A stretch of DNA of 19,130 bases from Candidatus Woesearchaeota archaeon (GTDB lineage: Archaea > Nanobdellota > Nanobdellia > Woesearchaeales > UBA10216), in NCBI GenBank assembly GCA_023269295.1, contig JAHFTU010000005.1:4509-23638 (forward strand). Reading direction: 5' to 3'. Each line of letters starts with the position of its first letter. Position 1 is the first letter of the stretch. The position numbers and the translations under genes are program-made. The notes beneath the pieces are model-generated. The model was given only the letters and a program-made list of their open reading frames with translations, was not told the DNA's origin and made no database searches. Shown here piece by piece: positions 1-6,687 of the stretch.

Positions 1-62
1 AGAAAGACGGCAGCAATAACTAAGAAAATGAGCCAGCTCTTGTCAATCTTCACGCTTTTCAT
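1..62 (-). CDS. N-terminus of a membrane-anchored protein (partial)
   Basis: An ATG at 62-60 on the minus strand directly follows the HEPN stop codon (TAA then ATG). The SD-like AGGA lies about 3 bases before the ATG and overlaps the end of the HEPN gene. The 20 visible codons read MKSVKIDKSWLIFLVIAAVF, a short basic start followed by a hydrophobic stretch typical of a signal anchor or single N-terminal membrane segment. The gene runs off the left edge, so its function cannot be assigned. The zero-length gap implies co-translation with the HEPN/nucleotidyltransferase pair. This could be chance operon packing rather than a functional third partner. Confidence 0.5.
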   Translation of the reverse strand, partial: MKSVKIDKSWLIFLVIAAVF

Positions 63-542
63 TTATCCTGCCCTTAACAGTTTCTCTATCTCTTCTATAA
101 ACAGGACAACTTCTTTTTGCAAGAACTCTTCAGCTTCAGCTTTGTCTATGTAATCGCTCAAGTTATTTCTGTAGTTAAATGCTATTCTGGCATTATACGC
201 TCGCGACAATGCTTTCGCGAGGTCTTCCCTATTAAGCATTTTTGAGAAGAAAATCTGGGCGCACTTGTGGTCTGTTATAGAGTATCCCTGTTTGGCAATA
301 AGTGCCGTTGCTGCATGTTCCATTGCAAAAAAGCCGAGAGTAAAGACAATGTAAGGCGTTTTTCCGTCCAGAATCTGCTTGGCGCCTTCCAGGAAATAGC
401 GCGAATTTGACCACGAATTCCTGCTTTTGTTTTCCCGCTCAAGCTGCGTCTGTAATGGAGTGGCTCCTGGTTTCTGTACGATTTCCCGTTCCCGCAGACA
501 TTCGTCTGCAAATTTTGTTTCATCCATAGTGCTGTTTTCCAT
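63..542 (-). CDS. HEPN-domain protein, likely toxin partner of the adjacent nucleotidyltransferase
   Basis: This is a protein of about 159 aa with the helical HEPN pattern: YFLEGAKQILDG, then FFAMEHAATALI, then a long C-terminal helix. Classical HEPN RNases carry R-X4-6-H. Here the corresponding stretch is R119-IAFN-Y124, an R-X4-Y motif. The same form occurs in the second HEPN protein of this window and resembles the UPF0332-like HEPN branch. Canonical RNase activity is therefore uncertain. The start overlaps the 3' end of the upstream nucleotidyltransferase gene. ATG at 542 or at 527 are both possible (527 gives an 8-nt overlap), and neither has a clear SD. The pairing with an HTH-fused nucleotidyltransferase supports a MNT/HEPN toxin-antitoxin module. 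The family call is good; the toxin role is inferred. Confidence 0.72.
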   Translation of the reverse strand: MENSTMDETKFADECLREREIVQKPGATPLQTQLERENKSRNSWSNSRYFLEGAKQILDGKTPYIVFTLGFFAMEHAATALIAKQGYSITDHKCAQIFFSKMLNREDLAKALSRAYNARIAFNYRNNLSDYIDKAEAEEFLQKEVVLFIEEIEKLLRAG

Positions 543-1164
543 CGAAATAAAGGTCAATGCTTCCGCGATTCACCTGGTCTATAAATGCTGTTTTCATGGT
601 AAGTTCTTGGGCATATCGTTCGGCTGTCATAAACACAGGGTTGATCTTGGTTTTTAATTTCTTGCCATATTTCTCGCAGGCAGCCAAAACGGTGTTTTCA
701 TCTCTGGGATTTTTTCCCCACAGAATTATCAGCAAGTCAATATCACTGGTAAGGGCCGCAGTCCCTCGAGCATGGCTTCCGAAAAGCTTTATGGATTGAA
801 TGTTTCCATTATTGTCAACTCTCATTTTGTCAACAATTGCAGAGCCAACAGATTCCAGCATGTTCCACACAGCCAAAATAACAACATTCCTTCTCTCAGT
901 TAGCTTCTCCCTGCCAAATAAGCCAACTATTTGCTCGTGATATGGGTGATTCACGTTTAGCCTGTACGCCTTAAGCTTCCCCTTGGAGCCTATTTCAACA
1001 AGCACGCCATGCATCAATAAACTTTTTACCTCCTTATGTAAAATCCCCCTGCTCAGCCCTGTTTCCTTTTCAAGTTCGTTCAGCGTAAAGCCGGCTGCAA
1101 TCTCGGTTAACGTCCTGAGTATCTTGACCCTTGAGCCAGTCCCTAAAAGGTTTTCAATAAACAT
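520..1164 (-). CDS. Winged-helix/minimal nucleotidyltransferase protein, MNT-type antitoxin candidate
   Basis: About 214 aa. Residues 1-70 form a winged helix-turn-helix (LLGTGSRVKILRTL; LNELEKETGLSRGILHKEVKSL). A polymerase-beta-like minimal nucleotidyltransferase domain follows, with LFGSHARG at 127-134 and SDIDLLI at 140-146, so metal ligands are D141 and D143. A third acidic residue is not evident; the matching strand reads KTKINPVF. ATG at 1164 is preferred because GGTGG sits 5 bases upstream; ATG at 1176 is the alternative. In characterised MntA/HepT systems the MNT protein adenylylates the HEPN toxin, and the HTH here suggests autoregulation. The gene is read from a BRE/TATA promoter overlapped by an operator-like palindrome and ends inside the HEPN gene. 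Family call is firm; antitoxin role is inferred. Confidence 0.78.
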   Translation of the reverse strand: MFIENLLGTGSRVKILRTLTEIAAGFTLNELEKETGLSRGILHKEVKSLLMHGVLVEIGSKGKLKAYRLNVNHPYHEQIVGLFGREKLTERRNVVILAVWNMLESVGSAIVDKMRVDNNGNIQSIKLFGSHARGTAALTSDIDLLIILWGKNPRDENTVLAACEKYGKKLKTKINPVFMTAERYAQELTMKTAFIDQVNRGSIDLYFDGKQHYG

Positions 1165-1187
1165 GCGAGCCACCATTAAAACAACAG

Positions 1188-1308
1188 TATATTCAATATT
1201 TTGAATATAAGTGACTTATACTTATATTTAAACCTTTCTATGTTCAATAAATTGACTTTTACTTGTTCTATTTATAAAGAAATAACATAAATATTCAACA
1301 AAATGAAT
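1188..1308. promoter_or_regulatory. Three phased palindromic operator-like sites upstream of the HTH-nucleotidyltransferase gene
   Basis: Three 14-bp sites share one register: TTCAATATTTTGAA (1192-1205), TTCAATAAATTGAC (1243-1256) and TTCAACAAAATGAA (1294-1307). Their centres are at 1198.5, 1249.5 and 1300.5, exactly 51 bp apart each time. The first is the core of a 22-bp inverted repeat (1188-1209, 20 of 22 positions paired) that covers the predicted transcription start. The sites and spacing are read directly from the sequence. Autorepression by the HTH protein is inferred. Confidence 0.6.
1224..1239 (-). promoter_or_regulatory. BRE/TATA promoter of the HTH-nucleotidyltransferase/HEPN operon
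   Basis: Read on the minus strand this is GAAAGGTTTAAATATA, a good archaeal BRE plus TATA box. A start about 26 bp downstream falls near 1201, inside the first operator-like palindrome. The leader before ATG 1164 would be about 37 nt and includes GGTGG. Confidence 0.6.
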
Positions 1309-1347
1309 TTTCTGGTTGGGTTGGGTAGGTTGGATGTGATCACTGGT

Positions 1348-1431
1348 TCAGGCATAGGCCAACCGCTCAAACATCAGCCCAAAAATAATCTTCTCTTTAT
1401 ACTGCAACTCCTGAGGTATTTCATAATGCAT
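1348..1431 (-). pseudogene. 27-codon remnant resembling the N-terminus of a PrgI-like membrane protein
   Basis: The frame starts at ATG 1431-1429 and reads MHYEIPQELQYKEKI, then IFGLMFERLAYA, then a stop. The SD GGTGAT overlaps the TAG stop of the radical SAM gene (TAGGTGATTTCTATG), so the frame looks translationally coupled. The pattern YxIPQ..(Y)KEKI..GL.F..L.Y resembles the first residues of PrgI-family membrane proteins of conjugation modules, which are usually about 100 aa or longer. Here the stop comes just where the first membrane segment would start. An overlapping frame from ATG 1355 adds 26 codons with no clear family. It is most likely a truncated gene; a genuine microprotein is possible. 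Confidence 0.4.
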
Positions 1432-1440
1432 AGAAATCAC

Positions 1441-2673
1441 CTAAACGATTTTCCCGTAAAATATGTTGTGCTTGTCGCTCACTATTTTTACCTTCAGTTT
1501 CTCGCCTTCTGCCAGTTTCCTTTCGCAGTCCGGGAGCGTTATTATTCTCTCTGCCGCAGCGGCTATATATTCTTTCGGATACCTTCCCTCGGAAATTACC
1601 ACGGCCTTGACGACCTGCCCTTTCCTGAACGGCTTGGGCTGCGGCTGCGTTTTTATTATGTCATAGTCTGCTGCTGCGAATATGAGCTTTGAGCCGTATT
1701 CTTTCTCAAGCTGTTCCAGCCTGGTGTAGAATTCCGGCCAGGGGATTTGCTGAGCGTCCTTCGGGTTCCTGCCTTGCCTGTAGTAAAGGTAGTTCTGCAT
1801 GGTTGTTGCAGCCCCAATCTCCTTTGCGAACTGCACGATTTTTCCCATCTCTGCTTCGTTGTAACCGCCAACAACAACAGGCGCGAGCGACACTTTTATT
1901 GCTGTTTTGGCGGCGAAGGCAGACATCTTCTTCACTTTCTCAACATCATACCCGCCGTGGCCTTCCATTACCTTGGCAACTTTAGGGTCAATGGCGTTAA
2001 GCGATATGTTCATCATGGTCAGGCCTGCAGCCGCCAGCTCGTCAATGAACGCCTCGCTGAGCTTGGTGCCGTTTGTTATGAGCGTTATTGTCTTCACGGC
2101 TGCTATTGCCTTCAGGTCGCTTATCAGCTGCGGCAGCGGCTTATAGAGCGTTGGCTCGCCCTGGGAGTTTATTATGATATGGCAGCCGCATGCCTTGAAC
2201 TCCACAAGCTTCTTGACCTCTGCAGCGAGGTATTTCTCGTCAATGATTATCTCGGTTGTTTTCTTTGAGGCAAGGCCTTCATCCACAGAGCAGAATATGC
2301 AGTTCATGTTGCAGCCAGTCAGCGGCCTGACCTCAATCATGTTTGTATTTCGGTCGATTATGCCAAAGCTTGTTGTGCCTGTCAGTGGTATGCCTGAGTA
2401 GCGGTGCACGTAAAGCGTTTTCTTTCCGGTTGTGGTGTTTGTGAGGTTGCTGAGCCCGTCGTTTAGCAGCGCATTGAAGCCGTTCCTCGCATCATTTTCA
2501 TTTACGTTTTTGAATTCTATGCTGTTGCGGTTACTGTCAGGTATCTCAAATTTTCCTATGCTTTCCAGGACTGACCGTTCCACTTCAAAATTGTAGTTGC
2601 CGAGAAATTCCACTACGACGGTATTCATGCCTTTTTTGCTGAACCTTAGGTCCTCGAACTTGAGCGTTGCCAT
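1441..2673 (-). CDS. Archaeal radical SAM protein with C-terminal TRAM-like domain (COG2100-like)
   Basis: 410 aa. The [4Fe-4S]/SAM signature is C121-x3-C125-x2-C128 (CNMNCIFC), preceded by EVRPLTG and followed by a GEPTLY motif at about 172-177 and TLITNGT at about 197-203, as in the radical SAM barrel. The last 65 residues (GQVVKAVVISEGRYPKEYI ... LKVKIVSDKHNIFYGKIV) look like a TRAM RNA-binding fold. The layout fits the archaeal Fe-S oxidoreductase group often labelled COG2100, whose reaction is not established. The TRAM-like end hints at an RNA substrate, as in MiaB-type enzymes, but there is no MTTase N-terminal domain. A TATA-like AAGCTTAATAA lies about 30 bp upstream, predicting a nearly leaderless mRNA. 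The gene lies between two HTH-NTase/HEPN modules. Confidence 0.8.
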   Translation of the reverse strand: MATLKFEDLRFSKKGMNTVVVEFLGNYNFEVERSVLESIGKFEIPDSNRNSIEFKNVNENDARNGFNALLNDGLSNLTNTTTGKKTLYVHRYSGIPLTGTTSFGIIDRNTNMIEVRPLTGCNMNCIFCSVDEGLASKKTTEIIIDEKYLAAEVKKLVEFKACGCHIIINSQGEPTLYKPLPQLISDLKAIAAVKTITLITNGTKLSEAFIDELAAAGLTMMNISLNAIDPKVAKVMEGHGGYDVEKVKKMSAFAAKTAIKVSLAPVVVGGYNEAEMGKIVQFAKEIGAATTMQNYLYYRQGRNPKDAQQIPWPEFYTRLEQLEKEYGSKLIFAAADYDIIKTQPQPKPFRKGQVVKAVVISEGRYPKEYIAAAAERIITLPDCERKLAEGEKLKVKIVSDKHNIFYGKIV

Positions 2674-2697
2674 ATGCGGTGGAGAATGAGGGCGGAT

Positions 2698-2708
2698 TAT
2701 TAAGCTTT
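2698..2708 (-). promoter_or_regulatory. TATA-like promoter of the radical SAM gene
   Basis: On the minus strand the sequence is AAGCTTAATAA, centred near 2702. A start 26-27 bp downstream falls at about 2675, two bases before the ATG at 2673, consistent with a leaderless transcript. It is divergent from the promoter of the HTH-nucleotidyltransferase gene at 2804. Confidence 0.45.
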
Positions 2709-2770
2709 CTACACAGGATTCTCCGCATTATCTGCCTCTTTGCATTCGCGCTTAGTTTATCGACCGAAAA

Positions 2771-2811
2771 GCTTAAATAGTAGATGTCACAATAATGTTA
2801 CACATGTCACA
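2771..2811 (+). promoter_or_regulatory. Promoter with three TGTNACA operator-like repeats
   Basis: The TATA-like GCTTAAATAG (2771-2780) predicts transcription starting at about 2803-2804, the A of an ATG. Three copies of the self-complementary heptamer TGTNACA follow: TGTCACA at 2785-2791, TGTTACA at 2796-2802 and TGTCACA at 2805-2811, with offsets of 11 and 9 bp. They span the start site and start codon, where a bound repressor would block transcription. The likely binder is the winged-helix protein encoded immediately downstream (inference). Confidence 0.55.
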
Positions 2812-3352
2812 AAAAAATTACAAAATGAGGATTATCGAAGCTTTGTTGAGGAAAGAGAATCACATTAGGGGCTTGGCTAAGGTTTTGGGCACAAATCAGA
2901 CAACAGTATCTAGGAAAGTTTTGGAGTTATACGGTGCTAATACTGTTGACTACAGATTTGAGGGTAAAAACAAGGTATTTTTTTTGAAGGAAACGTTGGA
3001 GGCAAAGCAGTATGCCTGCATAGCTGAGCTTTACAAACTTCTTGCAGCGATTAAAAAGTACTCCAGATTGCGGCTTATTGTTGAAAAAATCCGTAGCAAC
3101 AGTAAAATTACTCTGGCCGTTCTTTTCGGTTCGTATGCCAAAGGAACTGCCAACAAGGAAAGCGATATTGACGTCTACATTGATACAACAGATAGAAGCT
3201 TAGGGGGCGAGGTTTCACTTATAGATACTAAGCTTAGCGTGAAGATAGGCAGCTATGCCAAGCAAAGTCTTTTGATAAAAGAAATTGAGAAAAATCATGT
3301 TATTATTAAAGGCGTAGAGGATTACTATGAAAAAAGCAAATTTTTTGGTTAA
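2804..3352 (+). CDS. Winged-helix/minimal nucleotidyltransferase protein, second MNT-type antitoxin candidate
   Basis: 182 aa from ATG 2804, which coincides with the predicted transcription start; ATG 2795 would add three residues. Residues 8-65 form a winged HTH (MRIIEALL; IRGLAKVLGTNQTTVSRKVLEL). The nucleotidyltransferase motifs are LFGSYAKG at 107-114 and SDIDVYI at 120-126, giving metal ligands D121 and D123. A third acidic ligand is not obvious. It overlaps the following HEPN gene by 26 nt, matching the layout of the first module on the other strand, though the two proteins are only distantly alike. The expected role is an autoregulating antitoxin or modifier of the HEPN partner, inferred from gene pairing and known MNT/HEPN systems. 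Confidence 0.78.
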   Translation: MSQKNYKMRIIEALLRKENHIRGLAKVLGTNQTTVSRKVLELYGANTVDYRFEGKNKVFFLKETLEAKQYACIAELYKLLAAIKKYSRLRLIVEKIRSNSKITLAVLFGSYAKGTANKESDIDVYIDTTDRSLGGEVSLIDTKLSVKIGSYAKQSLLIKEIEKNHVIIKGVEDYYEKSKFFG

Positions 3353-3809
3353 GCTTGCTAGAGAAGGAAAGCTGCAAGTAATTGAGCCGAATGCAGATGT
3401 CGCGAATGCATATCTACAGAAGTCAGGAAAATCCTTATCTTCCGCAAAGGCATTGCTAGTGATTGGAAACCTTGAAGATTCTGTCGCTTTGGCTTACTAT
3501 TCCATGTACCATTGTCTTCTTGCGCTTCTTTTCAGGGTAGGAATCAAGTGTGAGAACCACGCTGCTGCTATCTTCCTGCTCACAAGCGTTTTTGGTCTTG
3601 ATAATAAGGAGATATCTAAAGCAAAATCTGACAGGGTTGACAAACAGTATTATGTTGACTTTGCTATTAGCAAAAGAGAGACGTCAGAATCAATAGCTGT
3701 TGCAGAAGAATTTATCGCAAATCTGGCAGATTTTATCGCGCGAGTCACTGAGGAAGATGTGAAAAGGTTTCGCGAAACTGCAAACGCATTGGTTCAGCCA
3801 ACAAAATAG
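3327..3809 (+). CDS. HEPN-domain protein, second toxin candidate
   Basis: 160 aa. The N-terminal region (LAREGKLQVIEPNADVANAYL) and the helices SLSSAKALLVIGNLEDSVAL and AYYSMYHCLLALLFRVG match the HEPN/UPF0332 pattern. The site matching the R-X4-6-H RNase motif reads R103-VDKQ-Y108, the same R-X4-Y form as the other HEPN protein here. Either this is a conserved variant active site or these members act without RNase activity. The ATG lies within the 3' end of the nucleotidyltransferase gene (26-nt overlap), indicating coupled translation. The gene ends 6 bp before the convergent GINS gene. Confidence 0.78.
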   Translation: MKKANFLVKLAREGKLQVIEPNADVANAYLQKSGKSLSSAKALLVIGNLEDSVALAYYSMYHCLLALLFRVGIKCENHAAAIFLLTSVFGLDNKEISKAKSDRVDKQYYVDFAISKRETSESIAVAEEFIANLADFIARVTEEDVKRFRETANALVQPTK

Positions 3810-3815
3810 CAATTG

Positions 3816-4556
3816 TCACGCCTGAGCTATCTCTTCAGCCCGGCCTTTTGTGATGAGGACTTCAGCAATCTCCTTGGGCAGGTTTGCAATGTCTTCCTGG
3901 TCAAACGGGCCGTAGACCTCAAGCTCCTTTCCCACGAATCTGGGAACTGGGTGTAGGAACCTGATGAGCCTTGTTGCTGCCGTGGCTGCAGCTGCCGCGC
4001 TTTCATTTCCGCTTCCGCTTGTGCCTGCTGGGAAGTTTGTGCCGGTTATCGCGCTTGTTGCTATGCTGGTGATTGTCCTTGAAGCTGCCGCCAAAGCTTC
4101 AGCCCTGGCTTGCTTGTCCTCAGTGTTCAGGTTTGGCGCCTTTGCTTCCAGAAGGCTGGCAAGCACTGCATTTCGGAACAGGTCAAGCTGGCTTACGAGG
4201 CCTTCAAACATGGCTCTTTCTTCAGCGAGCAGGGCGGTTGTGTCTATTATGTCTGCCGCAGCCCTTGACCTTGCAAGTGCCATGTTGATTATTTTTTTCT
4301 CCCTTCGGTCGTAAAGCTCCCGTATGAGCCTGTTGATGTTTTGAAGCTGGCGGCTTGCCCTTTCCTTTTCCTCAGCGCTTTGCACGCTCAGCATGCTGCG
4401 CTTTTCGCTTAGGTAGCCAGCCAGGTCTGCGAAGAAGTTTGGGCTGAGCGCCTGCAGCTCGTCCCTGGATTTTTCCCTTACCACAAGGTCAAAAAGCGCT
4501 TCGTAAGTTACAGTTATCCTGCCGGACTGCTCCCGCTGTTGGCCTTGCGTTTCCAT
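3816..4556 (-). CDS. Archaeal GINS subunit, Gins51/Gins15 type
   Basis: 246 aa. GINS is part of the replicative CMG-like complex with MCM and Cdc45/GAN. The N-terminal A domain (about 14-150) begins TVTYEALFDLVVREKSRDEL and has the helical pattern FFADLAGYLSEKR. The C-terminal B domain (about 197-246) contains the hallmark VPRFVGKELEVYGPF and DIANLPKEIAEVLITKGRA. The A-then-B order is that of the Gins51 type. Between them is an Ala/Ser/Gly/Thr-rich linker (about 155-195) that looks disordered. The promoter CTTTATATAG lies about 40 bp upstream of the ATG. The gene is divergent from the 525-aa protein and convergent with the HEPN gene. Confidence 0.82.
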   Translation of the reverse strand: METQGQQREQSGRITVTYEALFDLVVREKSRDELQALSPNFFADLAGYLSEKRSMLSVQSAEEKERASRQLQNINRLIRELYDRREKKIINMALARSRAAADIIDTTALLAEERAMFEGLVSQLDLFRNAVLASLLEAKAPNLNTEDKQARAEALAAASRTITSIATSAITGTNFPAGTSGSGNESAAAAATAATRLIRFLHPVPRFVGKELEVYGPFDQEDIANLPKEIAEVLITKGRAEEIAQA

Positions 4557-4590
4557 TATGTTTCCCCCAGCTTCCTGCTTTCCTGTCGGT

Positions 4591-4650
4591 CTATATAAAG
4601 GTTTTTCTGCACTACCTTTGTGGTAGTGAGCTTAAGTTAACTTTATAAAT
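4591..4650. promoter_or_regulatory. Divergent promoter pair between GINS and the 525-aa protein
   Basis: The minus-strand TATA CTTTATATAG (4591-4600), preceded by AAACC, serves the GINS gene, with a predicted start near 4570. The plus-strand TATA CTTTATAAAT (4641-4650) predicts a start near 4672 for the gene at 4683. The two boxes are about 50 bp apart. A short ATG-AAG-TGA at 4668 precedes the chosen start. Confidence 0.5.
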
Positions 4651-4682
4651 TATCCAATCTCACCGCCATGAAGTGACTTTAA

Positions 4683-6260
4683 ATGGTTGACGCGGGCAAT
4701 TTGGAAAAGCTAGTGCAGAGTGTTGATGAGCTATTTAGAATACCAATTCTAAACATTGAAGACCCTTCTGCCCGCGCTAATTCTGCCGATTTGCTTTCAC
4801 ACGCAGCCCTTAAGGCGAGTTACCTGATGCTGTTGTCGTCAGGCATGCTTCAGGATGGGAAATTCATCGCCCACCGCTTCCTTCCGGAGGCAGTAAAGCC
4901 GTTTTTGGAGCAGCTTGTAGTAAGAGACTTGACTTATGAGGAGCTGCAGCGAAACCTTGCTGTTAGGCGCGAACTGAGGCGCGGCATCGTAAGCATGGCA
5001 AGGAAAAATCCGAGTTACTTGAAGGAGTTCATGGGAGCGCTTCGCCTGTATGTCAATAACACGTTTTATGATCCCGCCACTGGGCAGGTTCATGAGGATT
5101 TTTCAGATGCTGAGACAAATCACTCCACTGTTACTAGGCTGACCGCTTACAAGGTAGCCCCCGAGGTGTTTCGTGAGGCGTCGCTTAGCCTGGTTGGGGA
5201 GGGGAAATACATACTTGGGATAAAGCCTTCAGGAATTGTTACGAGAAGAATCAGGGAGCCTCCCCAGAACATCGCAGCTTGGGGTGAGTGGCAGGAGAAG
5301 TGGATGGCCCTTGCAGGGCATGCCCTTTCATTCCTTGAGCTTGACACAGTTTCGCTGGACAGGATTGTTGGTGAAGCAGACGTCTGGAGCGGCGTCGACG
5401 TAATCGAAGGATACCCGCGCATCAGAAATGCAGCTGAGAGTGCATGGAGAATGTTAAAATTCGGGTACGACAACAAGGTTTACTTCCGTCCAATCCCTCA
5501 CAGGTTTGTCCTGTCTGACAGGAGAGGCAACTACAGGAAAGGGCAGTCAATGACTGAGATAACAGTCCTGGACCTTGGCAACGCAGCCAATGGCGTGCTA
5601 TACAAGATTCGCCACAATGACAGCTCAATAGCGATTGGCAGACTAATGCTGTTTGACCCGGAAAATTCCGAGTTTGGCTTCACGCAATCAAACATGCCAC
5701 AGCTGATTGGCTTGTCCCTAAATCCGGACATGGAACCTTTTTACGCCGCATGCTCAATAGTTGCAGCGCAGGCTCGCGACATGATGGTTAAGGTGGTTGT
5801 GGAAAGGAACGAAAAAAGGCCTTACTTTTCAATGGCTGCCATTCCGCCTGACGGCACTACACCTTCCGAGCATGTTATAATACTTCCAAGAACGCAGTTT
5901 GTCTATAACACCGACCCAAATCTGAGCTCCAGTGAAGGCAGTAGGGTAAGCAGGCTGGTCAGGACGGAGTTGTCCCGCTTCATCGGTCCCCACCCTCTCA
6001 GGCTGAGGCCTGGCAGTCGGCCTGATCCCCAAAAGGTGAGCATTGCAGTTCTGCACGGCGTTCCTCTTGCACCCAATCAGACATACAGGGGAGGATCACA
6101 AGGCTACTGGATAGGCAATGGCAACAACCCTGAAGCGCATAATGACAGGCTTTTTAGGAGCAGATCGGCAATGGAACTGCTATATAGCAGCAAGGTCGCC
6201 GCCAAGGATACCCAAGCTGTTTCCGGAACTGATAATGCTGCCTCGCTAAGGTCTGTGTAA
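4683..6260 (+). CDS. Unrecognised 525-aa protein
   Basis: I do not recognise this family. It looks soluble: no signal peptide and no clear membrane segment. The N-terminal 110 residues are mostly helical and charged (LVQSVDELFRIPILNIEDP; LTYEELQRNLAVRRELRRG). The middle has strand-rich segments (KVYFRPIPHRFVLSDRRGNYR; SMTEITVLDLGNAANGVLY; SIAIGRLMLFDPENSEFGF). The C-terminal third is Pro/Arg/Ser-rich (RFIGPHPLRLRPGSRPDPQK), and the last 40 residues look disordered. Base composition and codon use resemble the neighbouring core genes, so recent transfer is not indicated. It has its own TATA box about 35 bp upstream and sits between GINS and the ribosomal cluster. A lineage-specific protein linked to replication or translation is only a positional guess. 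Confidence 0.75.
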   Translation: MVDAGNLEKLVQSVDELFRIPILNIEDPSARANSADLLSHAALKASYLMLLSSGMLQDGKFIAHRFLPEAVKPFLEQLVVRDLTYEELQRNLAVRRELRRGIVSMARKNPSYLKEFMGALRLYVNNTFYDPATGQVHEDFSDAETNHSTVTRLTAYKVAPEVFREASLSLVGEGKYILGIKPSGIVTRRIREPPQNIAAWGEWQEKWMALAGHALSFLELDTVSLDRIVGEADVWSGVDVIEGYPRIRNAAESAWRMLKFGYDNKVYFRPIPHRFVLSDRRGNYRKGQSMTEITVLDLGNAANGVLYKIRHNDSSIAIGRLMLFDPENSEFGFTQSNMPQLIGLSLNPDMEPFYAACSIVAAQARDMMVKVVVERNEKRPYFSMAAIPPDGTTPSEHVIILPRTQFVYNTDPNLSSSEGSRVSRLVRTELSRFIGPHPLRLRPGSRPDPQKVSIAVLHGVPLAPNQTYRGGSQGYWIGNGNNPEAHNDRLFRSRSAMELLYSSKVAAKDTQAVSGTDNAASLRSV

Positions 6261-6290
6261 TTTCTGCCAGCTTCCATACCCTTCCGCAAT

Positions 6291-6302
6291 CTTTTTAAAC
6301 AC
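6291..6302 (+). promoter_or_regulatory. TATA promoter of rpl44e
   Basis: CTTTTTAAACAC, ending 21 bp before the ATG at 6324. Transcription would start at about 6322-6324, so the mRNA is predicted leaderless. The identical 12-mer recurs in the rps27e promoter. Confidence 0.6.
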
Positions 6303-6323
6303 CCTTCTTGTTCTCAGTCCAAC

Positions 6324-6632
6324 ATGAAATTTCCAAAGTCAGTCAAGCGGTTCTGCCCTACCTGCAGGAAGCACACTGAGCACAAGGTTTTCCTTGCAAA
6401 GAAGAAGGCGCCAAGCCCGCTCAAGTACGGCTCCAAAGTTCGTGCCAGAAGGAGAGGGCGAGCCAGGGGTTCCGGCAACCTGGGAAGGTACTCCAAGCCG
6501 CCGGTTACCCAGTGGAAGATGACTGGCAAGAAGCAGACAAAGAAGACCGACCTCAGGTACCTGTGCAGCGTCTGCGGCAAGACCCACATGCAAAAGGAAG
6601 GCCTCAGGATAAAAAAAGTTGAGTTTGAATAG
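6324..6632 (+). CDS. rpl44e: 50S ribosomal protein L44e (eL42)
   Basis: 102 aa, a normal length for archaeal L44e, a zinc-binding protein near the E site of the large subunit. Two CxxC knuckles, C11-PT-C14 and C81-SV-C84, form the zinc site. The basic middle KVRARRRGRARGSGNLGRYS and the motif KPPVTQWKMTGKKQTKK are typical of the family. It opens the archaeal cluster rpl44e-rps27e-aIF2-alpha-nop10-PAC2, whose gene order is widely conserved. It has its own leaderless-type promoter. Confidence 0.96.
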   Translation: MKFPKSVKRFCPTCRKHTEHKVFLAKKKAPSPLKYGSKVRARRRGRARGSGNLGRYSKPPVTQWKMTGKKQTKKTDLRYLCSVCGKTHMQKEGLRIKKVEFE

Positions 6633-6643
6633 TTCTTAGATAA

Positions 6644-6655
6644 CTTTTTAAACAC
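6644..6655 (+). promoter_or_regulatory. TATA promoter and SD for rps27e
   Basis: CTTTTTAAACAC is identical to the rpl44e core promoter. A start near 6676 gives a leader of about 12 nt that holds GGTGA (6676-6680), 7 bases before ATG 6688. Unlike rpl44e, this gene would be SD-led, and it can be transcribed separately. Confidence 0.5.
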
Positions 6656-6687
6656 GCCGTGTTTTCTCGTCGTTGGGTGATTTTAAG

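Noticed and set aside
1303..1692. Long plus-strand ORF antisense to the radical SAM 3' end
   Set aside because: It is a shadow of the radical SAM gene and its downstream spacer, with no SD, no promoter and no recognisable domain.
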